Shown here: positions 16,837 to 27,500 of the stretch, one piece after another
Layout of the letters: each line of letters starts with the position of its first letter
Numbering within the stretch: position 1 is the stretch's first letter
Assembly: GCF_000425225.1 (NCBI RefSeq)
Contig: NZ_AULJ01000012.1
Location: forward strand, 62,001-126,000
Direction: 5' to 3'
DNA from: Pontibacillus marinus BH030004 = DSM 16465
GTDB taxonomy: Bacteria > Bacillota > Bacilli > Bacillales > BH030062
Length of the DNA: 64,000 nucleotides
Translations under genes and position numbers: made by a program
Notes under the pieces: model-generated
What the model was told of the DNA's origin: nothing
The model's database searches: none
Seen by the model: the letters and a program-made list of their open reading frames with translations, nothing else

Positions 16837-18030
16837 TTAAATCGTATTATTTTTCCTTAACTCTTGTACTTCTTGTTCTGTATAGCCGATTCCTTGTAGA
16901 ATTTCATCTGTATGTTCTCCTGCTTCAGGTGGGTGGTACTGTACGTGGGTGGGGGTCCTGGAAAGTTTAAGTGGGCTCCCGATCATATTTATAGAACCAG
17001 CCTTAGGGTGCTCACAGGACATAAACATGTTTCTTGCTTGAAGTTGTCGATCTTTACCAAGCTCATCAATCGTCTGGATCGGTCCAAAAGGGATACCAGC
17101 AGCATGACACCGTTCTTTCCAGTGTTCCGTCGTGTGCAAAAGGAACGCTTTCTGCAGGATACCTACCAATTCTTCACGGTTTTCTACACGATCAGGGTTG
17201 GTACGAAAACGATCCTTGCTTGCAAGATCAGACAATCCGATAACATCACATAAACTCTGAAACTGACGGTCGTTTCCAACGGCAATGACCATCTCACCAT
17301 CTTTTGTGGAAAAGGTTTGATAAGGAACAATATTAGCATGATGGTTGCCTAGTCGATCAGGAGTTTTTCTTGACATTAAGTAATTGCTTCCGATATTGAT
17401 GAGAGAGGAGACGGCTGAATCATAGAGGGAGAGGTCAATTTTCTGACCTAACCCTGATTGCGTTCTTTCCCAAAGAGCTCCTTGAATCCCGATACATGCA
17501 TATAACCCGGTTAAGACATCCGTTATAGCAATCCCAACTTTTTGTGGACCTGACTCCTTGTTCCCTGTAATGCTCATCAAGCCGCTCATAGCTTGAACGA
17601 TAAAATCATAACCGGGAAGGTGCTTGTAGGGACCTGTTTCACCAAAGCCTGTAATGGAACAGAAAATGATCCGAGGATTAATCTTATGTAATGAATTATA
17701 ATCCAAACCAAAGCGTTCCATCGTCCCAGATTTAAAGTTATGCATGACCACATCGCTCTCAGCGACCAACCTTTTTATAATGTCCTGTCCTTTTTCAGAC
17801 TTCAAATCAACAGTGAGGCTCTTTTTATTTCGATTCGCACAAATATAGTAAGCACTGACACCTTCTTGAAAAGGCGGACCCCACTTTCTAGTATCATCAC
17901 TGCCACCAGGTGCCTCCACCTTAATGACCTCAGCACCAAGATCTCCAAGAATCATAGAACAGTAGGGACCAGCCAAAACTCTTGTCAGGTCAAGGACACG
18001 AATCCCTTGTAATGAAGCAGACAATCTCAT
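16837..18030 (-). CDS. CaiB/BaiF family CoA-transferase, candidate glutarate CoA-transferase
   Basis: A class III CoA-transferase of about 397 residues. The N-terminal motif GIRVLDLTRVLAGPYCSMILGDLGAEVIKVE is present across residues 9-39, as are NRNKKSLTVDL and the catalytic aspartate in AITDVLTGLYA (Asp171). I use the ATG at 18030 rather than the GTG one codon upstream, which is too close to AAGGAG. It is co-transcribed with the glutaryl-CoA-dehydrogenase-like gene, as in glutarate use pathways, so transfer of CoA to glutarate is likely. A hairpin (AAAGCCAG with CTGGCTTT, 18053-18073) lies in its leader. Confidence 0.78.
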   Translation of the reverse strand: MRLSASLQGIRVLDLTRVLAGPYCSMILGDLGAEVIKVEAPGGSDDTRKWGPPFQEGVSAYYICANRNKKSLTVDLKSEKGQDIIKRLVAESDVVMHNFKSGTMERFGLDYNSLHKINPRIIFCSITGFGETGPYKHLPGYDFIVQAMSGLMSITGNKESGPQKVGIAITDVLTGLYACIGIQGALWERTQSGLGQKIDLSLYDSAVSSLINIGSNYLMSRKTPDRLGNHHANIVPYQTFSTKDGEMVIAVGNDRQFQSLCDVIGLSDLASKDRFRTNPDRVENREELVGILQKAFLLHTTEHWKERCHAAGIPFGPIQTIDELGKDRQLQARNMFMSCEHPKAGSINMIGSPLKLSRTPTHVQYHPPEAGEHTDEILQGIGYTEQEVQELRKNNTI

Positions 18031-18267
18031 CACGCTCCTTTATGGGAAAAGCCAGCTGGTTCAGGACTGGCTTTAATCTATTGAATAAAAAAGGCAAGAA
18101 TTGAGTGTTTTCCTACTAACATCTTATTTCTGCGATGATGAAAATATACGAATTTCATAAGTAGGAGAGAGTGGGTTAAAAATTTTCAAACAATTTTAAA
18201 AATTTACTTGCTTCACTGAAGAAAGAAAGTTAGAATGAGGGTAACTTACAAACAAGGGGTACTAAAA

Positions 18268-19491
18268 ATGAGTCAATTGAGAAAAGGAAATAGGGCTCTG
18301 ATCAAGGATATGAACCGATCGCTTGTAATCAATACGATTCGGAAGTTCGGACCTCTAAGCCGAACGGATATATCCAATAGAACAGGTCTTGGCTTATCTA
18401 CGATCACGAAAATTATAGATGAATTAAGTCAGAACAAGCTTGTATTTGAAACAGGTTCCGCTAATTCCACTGGAGGAAGGCGCGCAATTCTTCTAGAGTT
18501 TAATCATCAAAGTGGTCATGCAATCGGCGCGAAAATCATGAAAGATCATCTCGTAATTGCTCTCACCGATTTAGATTCTACCATCCTAGATACACTTGAA
18601 ATCTCATTTCAAAATAAAGAAGATGTCCCTCACATCATAGATTTAATCATTTCCAACACGAAGAAGCTTTTAACACAACATCATCTTACAGAAGAAAACC
18701 TTGAAGGTGTAGGTATAGCGGTTTCAGGGTTAATTGATAATCAAAAAGGTACAGTAGTTCGCTCATCCTTACTGAATTGGGAAGATGTGAACCTTTCTGA
18801 ACCTATTCAACAAGCATTAGGAACGCCTGTTTTTATAGACAATGATGTTAACGCTTACACATATGCGGAGATTGAGAAAGGATATGGGGTAACTCATGAG
18901 AATTTCATTTGTTTATCTATTGGAGATGGAATAGGTGCCAGTCTTGTGATCAATCGAAAGCTCTATTCAGGTGAGTTTGGAGGCGCTGGTGAATTTGGTC
19001 ATACCGTTATTCATATGGATGGCCGACCATGTCATTGTGGACAGCATGGGTGTCTGGAAATGTATGCTTCGAATAAAGCGTTTGAATTGGAAGCTTCTAG
19101 CCTTATTGATCAATACCCAAACACATCTCTAAATTTGGAATCTATACAATTCGATCATGTTCTGGAAGCTGCTCAGCAAGAAGATTCACTGGCCCAAAAG
19201 CTTTTTGAAAGACAGGGGGATTACTTAGGAGTAGGTCTCGTTAATGCAATTAATAGTTTTAACCCTGGAACAATCGTTTTAATCGGTGAAGGCATGATCG
19301 CAAAGGAATTTTTCTTACCAAATGCTATGGATAGAGCAAAGAGGAACTTCTTTAATTTTGCTAACTGTGATACGGATATTGTTGTTTCCTCATTAGGAAA
19401 TGATGCTTGGGTGAAAGGTGCGGCATTATTGGCAATCGATCAGCTTTTTCAACCTCCAATCTATGAAACGACTGTATCGTTGTTAAGCTGA
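18268..19491 (+). CDS. ROK-family transcriptional regulator (XylR/NagC-like)
   Basis: A 407-residue ROK repressor. The N-terminal winged helix-turn-helix spans about 10-70 (LVINTIRKFGPLSRTDISNRTGL, a 23-residue run shortened here to GPLSRTDISNRTGLGLST). The sugar-kinase-like ROK domain follows with DNDVNAYTYAE and the zinc motif CHCGQHGCLEMYAS. I prefer the ATG at 18268, which follows AAGGGG; the upstream ATG at 18235 lacks a ribosome binding site. It heads the alpha-glycoside import and hydrolysis cluster and probably represses it until a sugar binds. Confidence 0.85.
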   Translation: MSQLRKGNRALIKDMNRSLVINTIRKFGPLSRTDISNRTGLGLSTITKIIDELSQNKLVFETGSANSTGGRRAILLEFNHQSGHAIGAKIMKDHLVIALTDLDSTILDTLEISFQNKEDVPHIIDLIISNTKKLLTQHHLTEENLEGVGIAVSGLIDNQKGTVVRSSLLNWEDVNLSEPIQQALGTPVFIDNDVNAYTYAEIEKGYGVTHENFICLSIGDGIGASLVINRKLYSGEFGGAGEFGHTVIHMDGRPCHCGQHGCLEMYASNKAFELEASSLIDQYPNTSLNLESIQFDHVLEAAQQEDSLAQKLFERQGDYLGVGLVNAINSFNPGTIVLIGEGMIAKEFFLPNAMDRAKRNFFNFANCDTDIVVSSLGNDAWVKGAALLAIDQLFQPPIYETTVSLLS

Positions 19492-19517
19492 AAACGCAAT
19501 AAAGAGAGGGTGACATC

Positions 19518-20402
19518 ATGGTAGGTGATAAAGGATTTAAAAAGTTTCTTGTCATATGTATATTTCTTCTCCCTAACTTCATCGGATTTATCTTTTTCAT
19601 TGGGGTTCCGATTCTGGCATCATTTGGGCTTAGTTTTACCGAATGGGATTTGATTTCAAACCCATCTTGGATCGGAATAGAACACTACAAAGCACTTTTG
19701 GGAGATGAAGAGTTTCGGTCAGCTATGTTTCATACCTTTTACTTTATAGCAGGGTATCTTCCATTAGTCATGAGCGGAGCTTTAGGAATTGCTCTTGTGT
19801 TGAATAAAAAAATTAGAGGACGTGTGTTTTTCCGTGCAGCATACTTTGTGCCTGTTATCACTTCATGGGTTGCGGTCTCTCTTATATGGAAATGGTTATT
19901 CAACCCTACATATGGTCTCATCAATTATGGTTTATCACTCATTGGGGTGTCTGGGCCAGCGTGGCTACATGATCCAACATGGGCTATGCCAGCAATCATA
20001 TTAACAAGTGTTTGGAAGGACCTAGGGTTTGTAATGGTCATCTATTTAGCAGGGTTACAAGGGATTTCTCCAACCTATTATGAAGCTGCTGATATTGATG
20101 GAGCTTCAGCTTGGCAAAAGTTTCGAAACATTACTCTCCCTTTATTAAACTCAACTACATTTTTTGTCTTGATTATCTCGTTGATTAATTCATTTCAAGT
20201 ATTCGATCAAGTGATGATTATGACTGAAGGAGGACCAGCAGGATCAACCACTGTTCTCGTTCAACAAATTTATAAGCATGCTTTTGATTATTATGAAATG
20301 GGCTATGCATCAGCGATTTCATGGGTCCTGTTTTTTATCATATTTGGCGTAACATTGGTTCAGATGAAATTGCAGAAAAGGTGGGTGGATTATGGAAATT
20401 AG
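19518..20402 (+). CDS. ABC sugar transporter permease, MalF type
   Basis: A 294-residue inner-membrane permease with six predicted helices and the EAA loop (YYEAADIDGASAWQKFRNITLPLL), which contacts the ATPase. It starts 26 bp after the ROK regulator and overlaps the second permease by 11 bp. It belongs to the carbohydrate uptake transporter-1 family. No ATPase gene is in the cluster, so a shared MsmX-type ATPase elsewhere probably energises it, as is usual in Bacillus. Confidence 0.9.
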   Translation: MVGDKGFKKFLVICIFLLPNFIGFIFFIGVPILASFGLSFTEWDLISNPSWIGIEHYKALLGDEEFRSAMFHTFYFIAGYLPLVMSGALGIALVLNKKIRGRVFFRAAYFVPVITSWVAVSLIWKWLFNPTYGLINYGLSLIGVSGPAWLHDPTWAMPAIILTSVWKDLGFVMVIYLAGLQGISPTYYEAADIDGASAWQKFRNITLPLLNSTTFFVLIISLINSFQVFDQVMIMTEGGPAGSTTVLVQQIYKHAFDYYEMGYASAISWVLFFIIFGVTLVQMKLQKRWVDYGN

Positions 20403-21276
20403 CAGAAGACAACAACCAAATACTCCTACATCAAAGAACAAGCCCACATTGTCTCCAGCTCAAATGCTGAAAAAAGGATTGTTTTATACGGTTCTCATTC
20501 TTGGAGCCTTAGTGATGATCATTCCTTTTGTCTGGATGCTATCCACCTCTTTGAAAACATCAGGTGGAACCATGGTATTACCGCCACAAATTATTCCAGA
20601 AGAAGTGAACTGGAGTAATTACCAACGAGTTACGGAAGCTTTTCCGATTTTACGTTTTCTTTGGAATAGTACATTAGTTGCCGCATTATCCACTATAGGT
20701 CAGTTAATTCTATGTTCCATGGCAGCTTATGCATTTGCACGCTTACAATTTAAGGGGAGAGACGCACTGTTCCTGATATATCTGGCAACGTTAATGGTGC
20801 CTACCCAAGTTACGATGACACCTCAGTTTATTCTTATGAAATATTTGGGTTGGACAGATACGTATCAAGGGCTTATATTGCCTGGAATGTTTAATGCATT
20901 TGGAACGTTCTTGTTACGTCAGTTTTTCTTAAATATTCCGAGAGAATTAGAAGAAGCAGCTTTTATTGATGGAGCTAGTCATTTCAGGGTGTATTGGCAG
21001 GTTATTTTACCTCTTGCGAAACCTGCTCTCGCAACCCTTATGGTCTTCTCATTCATGCAATCATGGAACAACTTCCTGTGGCCGCTTATTATCGTCAGTG
21101 ATACCGAAATGATGACGCTACCTCTGGGGTTAGCGAATTTACAAGGAAGATGGGCTACAGATTGGAATTTAATGATGGCAGGAGTAGTGATCAGTGTATT
21201 ACCTGTTTTAGCCGTTTACATGTTTGCTCAAAAGTACTTTATTCAAGGTTTAACAATGGGAGGATTAAAAGAGTAA
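20392..21276 (+). CDS. ABC sugar transporter permease, MalG type
   Basis: A 294-residue permease with a cytoplasmic N-terminal tail of about 30 residues, six helices and the EAA loop (ELEEAAFIDGASHFRVYWQVILPL). It ends in the characteristic KYFIQGLTMGGLKE tail of MalG-type proteins. It pairs with the overlapping upstream permease to form the membrane channel. Its product range (oligosaccharide) is inferred from the glycosidases downstream. Confidence 0.9.
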   Translation: MEISRRQQPNTPTSKNKPTLSPAQMLKKGLFYTVLILGALVMIIPFVWMLSTSLKTSGGTMVLPPQIIPEEVNWSNYQRVTEAFPILRFLWNSTLVAALSTIGQLILCSMAAYAFARLQFKGRDALFLIYLATLMVPTQVTMTPQFILMKYLGWTDTYQGLILPGMFNAFGTFLLRQFFLNIPRELEEAAFIDGASHFRVYWQVILPLAKPALATLMVFSFMQSWNNFLWPLIIVSDTEMMTLPLGLANLQGRWATDWNLMMAGVVISVLPVLAVYMFAQKYFIQGLTMGGLKE

Positions 21277-21323
21277 CTAAGTCTTCTTTTCACATCTATG
21301 AAAACGCATACAATTTGGTGGTT

Positions 21324-21346
21324 AACCAATATAATGTTGGTTTTTC
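21324..21346 (+). terminator. Weak hairpin between permease and binding-protein genes
   Basis: AACCAA pairs with TTGGTT around a seven-base loop, followed by TTTTTC. It is short and may act as an attenuator or RNA-processing site rather than a full stop. Confidence 0.4.
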
Positions 21347-21383
21347 ATAAAGATCTATCAATTTATTAGGGGAGGAATTATTC

Positions 21384-22646
21384 GTGAAAAAGTGGATGGG
21401 TATGGTTGCCTTATTGGTAATGGTTATGATGGTAGCGGCAGGTTGTTCATCTGAGACATCTCAAGGGGACGATGGGAAAGTAGAGCTAGATTACTTTACG
21501 TTTTCTCCAGGGGAAGCACATGAGAAAGATCTGAAAAAGATGATTGAGGAATTTGAAAAGCAAAATCCAAATATCACGATCAACTATGAAATGGCAGCCT
21601 TTGAGGATTACTTTACAAAGCTTCAGACACGTTTGGCGGGTGGGGATGCACCAGATACGTTCGAATTGAACTATGAGAATTTTGTAAACTATGCGTCGAA
21701 AGGTGCCCTAATGGATCTCGATAACCTTATTCAAGAGGACAGCGATTTTAGTTCAGACCAACTGAATCAGGAAGCATTTAAAGCTTTCCAATATAATGGG
21801 AAACAGTATGGTATGGTCGAAAGCTTCTCGAATGTCGTTCTATTTTATAACAAGGACCTTTTTGATGAAGCAGGAGTTGATTATCCAACTGCAGACTGGA
21901 CTTGGGAAGATGAATTAGCAGCAGCACAGAAAATAACGAACAAAGAAGAAGGAGTTTATGGTACTTATGCTCCGATTCAATTCTGGGAGTTTTACAAGAC
22001 CATAGCTCAAAATGGCGGTTCTGTTTTCAATGAAGATATGACAAAAGCGACAGTTAATAGTGAAGCAAACATTGAAGCATTGCAGTGGATGGTAGATAAA
22101 GTAAATAAATATAATGTAACACCTTCTGAGGAAGAACTGTCTGGGCAATCCAATGGAGACCTGTTTAAAGCAGGAAAAATCGCAATGCTCCGAACAGGTA
22201 TCTGGATGTTTGATGGCTTTAAAGATACAGATTTCGAATGGGATATTGCACTTGAACCAGGCAAAACACAGAAAGCTCATCATTTCTTTGCAAATGGTTT
22301 AGCCGTGTCAAAAGATACTGAGCACGCTGAAGCCGCTTGGAAATGGGTGAAGTTCATGAGTGCTAGTGAGGAAGCTGCTCAAATTCGTATAGATAACGCT
22401 TGGGAGCTTCCTGCTGTTAGTAACGAAGAGCTTGTTCAAGATTACCTAGAACAAACACCTCCTGAATCACGTCAGGTCGTGTTTGATGCACTAGATTCCC
22501 TTGTTGTTCCACCAGTAATAGAAGAGTGGAATAAGCTCACAGATGCGTTCTCTAAAGAATTAGATTTAGTGAAGCTAGGGGATAAAACTCCAGAAGAAGC
22601 ATTAAATGATCTGCAACCAAAAGTACAGGATTTAATCGATAAGTAA
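21384..22646 (+). CDS. ABC sugar transporter substrate-binding lipoprotein
   Basis: A 420-residue family 1 extracellular solute-binding protein. A signal peptide with lipobox VAAGC (Cys21) anchors it to the membrane. The body shows typical motifs: TRLAGGDAPDTFELN, VVLFYNKDLFDEAGVDYPTADWTWEDELAAAQKIT, and FKAGKIAMLRTGIWM. It delivers an oligosaccharide to the two permeases just upstream. GGGGAGG precedes its GTG start. Confidence 0.9.
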   Translation: MKKWMGMVALLVMVMMVAAGCSSETSQGDDGKVELDYFTFSPGEAHEKDLKKMIEEFEKQNPNITINYEMAAFEDYFTKLQTRLAGGDAPDTFELNYENFVNYASKGALMDLDNLIQEDSDFSSDQLNQEAFKAFQYNGKQYGMVESFSNVVLFYNKDLFDEAGVDYPTADWTWEDELAAAQKITNKEEGVYGTYAPIQFWEFYKTIAQNGGSVFNEDMTKATVNSEANIEALQWMVDKVNKYNVTPSEEELSGQSNGDLFKAGKIAMLRTGIWMFDGFKDTDFEWDIALEPGKTQKAHHFFANGLAVSKDTEHAEAAWKWVKFMSASEEAAQIRIDNAWELPAVSNEELVQDYLEQTPPESRQVVFDALDSLVVPPVIEEWNKLTDAFSKELDLVKLGDKTPEEALNDLQPKVQDLIDK

Positions 22647-22653
22647 TCGGTCA

Positions 22654-22686
22654 ATCGAAAAGGGATTTTCCCTTTTCGATTTTCTT
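22654..22686 (+). terminator. Strong internal hairpin, probable attenuator
   Basis: AATCGAAAAGGGA pairs perfectly with TCCCTTTTCGATT, followed by TTCTTT, between the binding-protein and glycosidase genes. It would allow more binding protein than enzyme to be made from one operon. Confidence 0.75.
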
Positions 22687-22706
22687 TACGAAGGAGCTGA
22701 AGAGTT

Positions 22707-24545
22707 ATGTACATTCCTACAGGAAATGAACAAGTTTCTATTCCTACCTTGTCTACGGATGGAAGCATTGAAAATATCAATGTCATGAGTATGCACTACA
22801 GAGGTCTCATTGAATTTTGTGGTTCACAAGGTTCACCTTTTATGCAACCTTATGTGATCAAGGATGGCTCCAAAGTAGAATGGGATTTACAGTGGAACCG
22901 TGAGGATTATTGGATTCCTCGTTTTCATGGTCAATCAAATCACTTTGAGTTCAGTGGTGAAATCGTTACTCCCCTAGGTGAAAGAGGTTTTTATTATAAC
23001 CTAACTTTAAAGAATAAGAGCGACCAACAACACAATGTTGAACTTGGTATGGATGGAACCTGGTCAGAAACTCTACATACCATTAATGAAAGTAAAACCA
23101 TGAGAGCAACGAAGACAGTAATGGAGAGTGGCTGGAATCATTCCATTGTGTTCGAGTTAATGAATGAGGCCCCGATATTATCGTTCGCTCCTATGACTTG
23201 TACATCCTTAGATCGTGTAAGCTATGATTACAACGAAACTACCAATGAAGTGAATTATACACTAGGTAAGACGCATGCTCTTGCACCTGGCGAAACAACA
23301 TCCCTTTGTTTTTATTGGGGAATTGGTCTTGAGGAGGTTGGTGCAGCAACTTCCGCAAAAGAAATGCTTCGAAAAGGATCCGTTACATTAAAAGATCATT
23401 TAAAGAACTGGCTACAAGCACGTTCAAGAACTACAGGAGATGACGGTCTGGATGAGGTTATGAATATAAATCTATTCTTCAACTATTTCTATGCTACAGG
23501 GAAGACCATTGATTCGGAGGAAGATGTTCTCGTTACATCCCGAAGCCCAAGGTATTATGTTAGTGCGGCATACTGGGATCGAGATAGTCTGTTATGGAGT
23601 TTCCCATCGATTTTAGTTACAGATGCAAAACGTGCACGATCGATGCTAGATTATGTATTTACAACTCAGCAAAAAAACATCGGTATTCATAGTCGCTATA
23701 TAGATGGAGTTGTGCTTGAGCCCGGCTTTGAACTTGATGAACTGTGCGCACCCGTTATCGCGTTGCATATGTATCTTGAAGAAACAGAAGATTGGTCATA
23801 TGTATCACGGTCCTATGTAAAGGACAGTTTGGATTTAATCCTTGAGCGCTTAGAAGAACATAAGCATCCACAGATCCATTTATATGATACGTTCTTGCAA
23901 CCTACTGATGACCCTATAGTGTATCCGTATTTAACTTATAATAATGTCCTGGTTTGGAAAGTGTATAACATTATGGCTCAATTAGGCGAACGTGGATCAC
24001 TCCCATATTCACCTGTACAGTTACACAATCATGCTCAAAAAATTACAGAAGCGATATACAATCATGCTGTCGTTGAAGAAGAAACAGGTTCATGTTTTGC
24101 TTGGTCATTTGATTTAAAAGGAAATTATAATGTTTATGATGAACCACCAGGGAGTTTGCAGCTTCTTCCTTATTATGAGTTTTGTTCGTTTAAAGAACCG
24201 ATCTACCAAAATACCGTTCAGCTGATTCGATCGGATCGATATGAGTATGCATTTAAAGGGAAGCCTTTTGAAGAGTTAGGTTGTGCACACGCCAATCATC
24301 CATGGGTATTATCAATTGCCAATAGCTTTTTGTCAGGCCGCGAGGAAGAGGCACGTGATCTTGTTTTAAGGAGTCCAATGGATGGTGGAATTGCTTGTGA
24401 GAGTATTGATGAATATACAGGGGAGCCTCGGACTGGAGAACATTTTGCTACTTGCGCAGGATTTTTGGCGTTTGCCATTTATCAAGCGTACGGTTTTAAA
24501 CAAGAGAACGTACTTTTACATCCTAATCAGGAAGGGAGTGCTTAA
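22707..24545 (+). CDS. Six-hairpin (alpha/alpha)6 glycosidase-like protein, GH family uncertain
   Basis: A 612-residue cytoplasmic protein without a signal peptide. The first 230 residues look like a beta-sandwich, and about 250-600 form an (alpha/alpha)6 toroid with the signature SAAYWDRDSLLWSFPSIL, where acidic residues are likely catalytic or binding. It resembles GH125/GH15/MGH1-type enzymes, but I cannot assign a family. It starts 20 bp after the attenuator and ends 3 bp before the GH31 gene, so both probably act in turn on the imported sugar. Confidence 0.6.
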   Translation: MYIPTGNEQVSIPTLSTDGSIENINVMSMHYRGLIEFCGSQGSPFMQPYVIKDGSKVEWDLQWNREDYWIPRFHGQSNHFEFSGEIVTPLGERGFYYNLTLKNKSDQQHNVELGMDGTWSETLHTINESKTMRATKTVMESGWNHSIVFELMNEAPILSFAPMTCTSLDRVSYDYNETTNEVNYTLGKTHALAPGETTSLCFYWGIGLEEVGAATSAKEMLRKGSVTLKDHLKNWLQARSRTTGDDGLDEVMNINLFFNYFYATGKTIDSEEDVLVTSRSPRYYVSAAYWDRDSLLWSFPSILVTDAKRARSMLDYVFTTQQKNIGIHSRYIDGVVLEPGFELDELCAPVIALHMYLEETEDWSYVSRSYVKDSLDLILERLEEHKHPQIHLYDTFLQPTDDPIVYPYLTYNNVLVWKVYNIMAQLGERGSLPYSPVQLHNHAQKITEAIYNHAVVEEETGSCFAWSFDLKGNYNVYDEPPGSLQLLPYYEFCSFKEPIYQNTVQLIRSDRYEYAFKGKPFEELGCAHANHPWVLSIANSFLSGREEEARDLVLRSPMDGGIACESIDEYTGEPRTGEHFATCAGFLAFAIYQAYGFKQENVLLHPNQEGSA

Positions 24546-24548
24546 TGT

Positions 24549-27500
24549 ATGAAGGTAAAGGAAATTCATACTCCTTTTGATATTCACTATGATCAACTTG
24601 AAGGCAAGCAGGATTGGGCTCACCAAAAACTACAATCCTTTATTCCTTCTTCAAATGACCTATTAGATTGGGCATTGTGGTTATGGGCCATAGCTGAACA
24701 AGTCGAACGTTTTGATGAACATAGCTTACTTGAGGAACATGACCAAACGATTCAAAAGGGGATATCTTTTCTCCAAAATAATTGGGGTACTCCTCAATCA
24801 AATGTTTGGGGTCACTTAAACGATCAGGTTCACACCTCTACATTAGGAATGGTTTACGCTGCCTTATTTGGGTTGAAAAACATTGGTTACACATCTGTTC
24901 AACCAACGATTACGAGCTTAAGAGATTCCATTTTTCAGTATCATCTTGATGGAGGGATGCTAGTCCGCTCTAGAGACATAAAGGAAGTGTCAACGGACTT
25001 ATTGTTCACTGTGATGCCATTTGGGCTGTTTTCTCCAGAAGATCTTGTTATGGTTGAAGCCGTTAAGGAGATGGAAGATCGTCTGATTACAAAAGATGGT
25101 GTGTATCGATATAAAGGGGATCCAAAACCTTCAGCAGATAGTGCTCTCATGCTTTCTTGGTACTTTTATGAAAAAGGTACAACGAGTAAAGCTAGGATGT
25201 ATTTTGATATTGCAGAGAATACCAAAGAAAAACCGACTTACTATAATACGTTGAAGAGCATTGTGCTCGTGTATATGACTGAACAGCTACAACAAGATGA
25301 AGTTACCATACATCACCGACCATACGGACATGACAATCCATATGATCCACAAGTGTTTGAACGTAAGCCGAGGGACCCTGAAGTTGGAGATTTAGTATAT
25401 GTCTTTAGTCAGGTACATGGTGTTGGGAAAAGTGAAGAAATTGATGTTCACGTAAAAGTGCAACAAGGAGAAGACATACGTGTAATTCCAAGCACATTAA
25501 AGGAATTCCAAGGTGATGATGTATGGGAAGCTTCCCTAGGTGATTTTGAAACGCTAGATCAAGTGAAGTATTGGTTTGAAACTACGGTTAAGGGTAAGAA
25601 AGTTAAAAGTGACATCTATCATTTCAAGCCACTTAAAAAGCACGCCTTAAATAGAATTCATTCCTATTATGAAGGTAAGGAAACCTTATGGTTAAAAGGA
25701 GATACCACTCATAAAGGAAAATCTCTTTATATGTATTTTGAGAAAGAAGGAAGTCAGTTTGGTATAACTATGGATGCTCCAGGTATTGATCTATTGAACA
25801 TTGGACATAATGATATGAACTTCTCTCTTCAAAATTACTCGATTACGATACTAGAACAAGGTAATAAGGTTAAGTTATATAAGGATGAAGAAATCTACTT
25901 AGAAAGTTATCCTGAAGAGATGTTTCCTCTGGTTGAGTGGCTTCAAAACGAGGATGGATTTGTTCACCAAGTATGCTGGAATTTCTATTCTCCTCTTGAA
26001 GAACGCTTTTTTGGACTAGGGGAAAGGTATCATAAGCTAGAATACCGTGGTGACGAAATTGATTGTTATGTTTACAACCAATATCGAGATCAAGGGAGTA
26101 GAACGTATATCCCTGTACCATTCTATATAAGTTCTAAAGGCTATGGATTGCATTTAAAAACGGATCATTACTCTGTGTTTGATTTTGCTCATCATTTTAG
26201 CGATCGTCTTCAGATTCGTTGTGATGTAGCATCCCCAACATTGAACCAAAGGTTTGATCTGTTTATAGGAAATCCAAAGCAAGTTGTGGCCTTATTTACA
26301 GAGGCAACTGGTGACGCCGTATTGCCGCCTGTTTGGGCATTCGGGCCATGGATGTCGAGTAATAATTGGGATCGGGATTCGATTGTACGTGAGCAAGTTA
26401 AAAAGACCAATGAGCTGCAAATCCCTTCAACGGTTTTGGTTATGGAGCAATGGAGTGATGAAGCAACTTACTATATTTTTAATGATGCAGAATACGAGGT
26501 TAAGCCAGGAAATGAAGTACATCGCTATGAGGATTATCAATTTCCAGAATGGGGACGCTGGCCCGATCCAAAAGGCTTAATGGATTATTTACATGAAAAT
26601 GGATTGAAGGCAATACTGTGGCAAATCCCGATTCAAAAGTATTTAAACCGTCAGCATCATCCACAAAAAGATAATGATGAAGCATTTATGATTGAACAAG
26701 GATACACCGTGAAGGATGAAAGTGGGAATCCATATCGTATGCCAGAAGGGTGGTTTAAAGAAAGTTTACTAATGGACTTTACCAATCCTGATGGAACAAA
26801 ATGGTGGTTTGATAAACGTCAGTATTTACTCGATATAGGCGTGGATGGTTTTAAAACAGATGGTGGAGAGTTTGTGTTTGGTCGTCATACAACGTTTTAT
26901 AATGGTTCAACTGGGCATGATATGCGAAATCAGTATCCCAATGATTATATTGAATCTTATTATCGTTTTGCGACTGAACATCACCAAGGGGATGCTCTAA
27001 CTTTTAGTCGTGCAGGATATACAGGAGCACAAACTATGCCAGCACATTGGGCAGGGGATGAACGATCAACATTTGATGCATTTCGAAATTCTTTGATAGC
27101 AGGTCTCTCCTCAGGTATGTCAGGCATATCTATGTGGGGCTGGGACTTGGCCGGATTCAATGGAGATATTCCTACAGTAGAGTTGTTTATTCGTTCAGCT
27201 CAAATGGCTGCTTTTTGTCCAATTATGCAATATCATGCTGAAAGTAAGGCGGAATTTAACCAGGATCGTACACCTTGGAATATTGCTGATCGTACTGGGG
27301 ATGAAAGAGCTGTATCTGGCTATCGATATTATGCGAATTTGAGAATGAATCTATTGCCATACATTTATAACGAAGCTGAAAAGGCGACAATAGCTGGGAA
27401 TCCTCTCATGAAGACTTTATTTATGGAGTATCCAAGCGATACGAAAGTATATGACATTTTTGATCAGTACCTTTTTGGAGAAGATCTAATGGTTGCGCCG

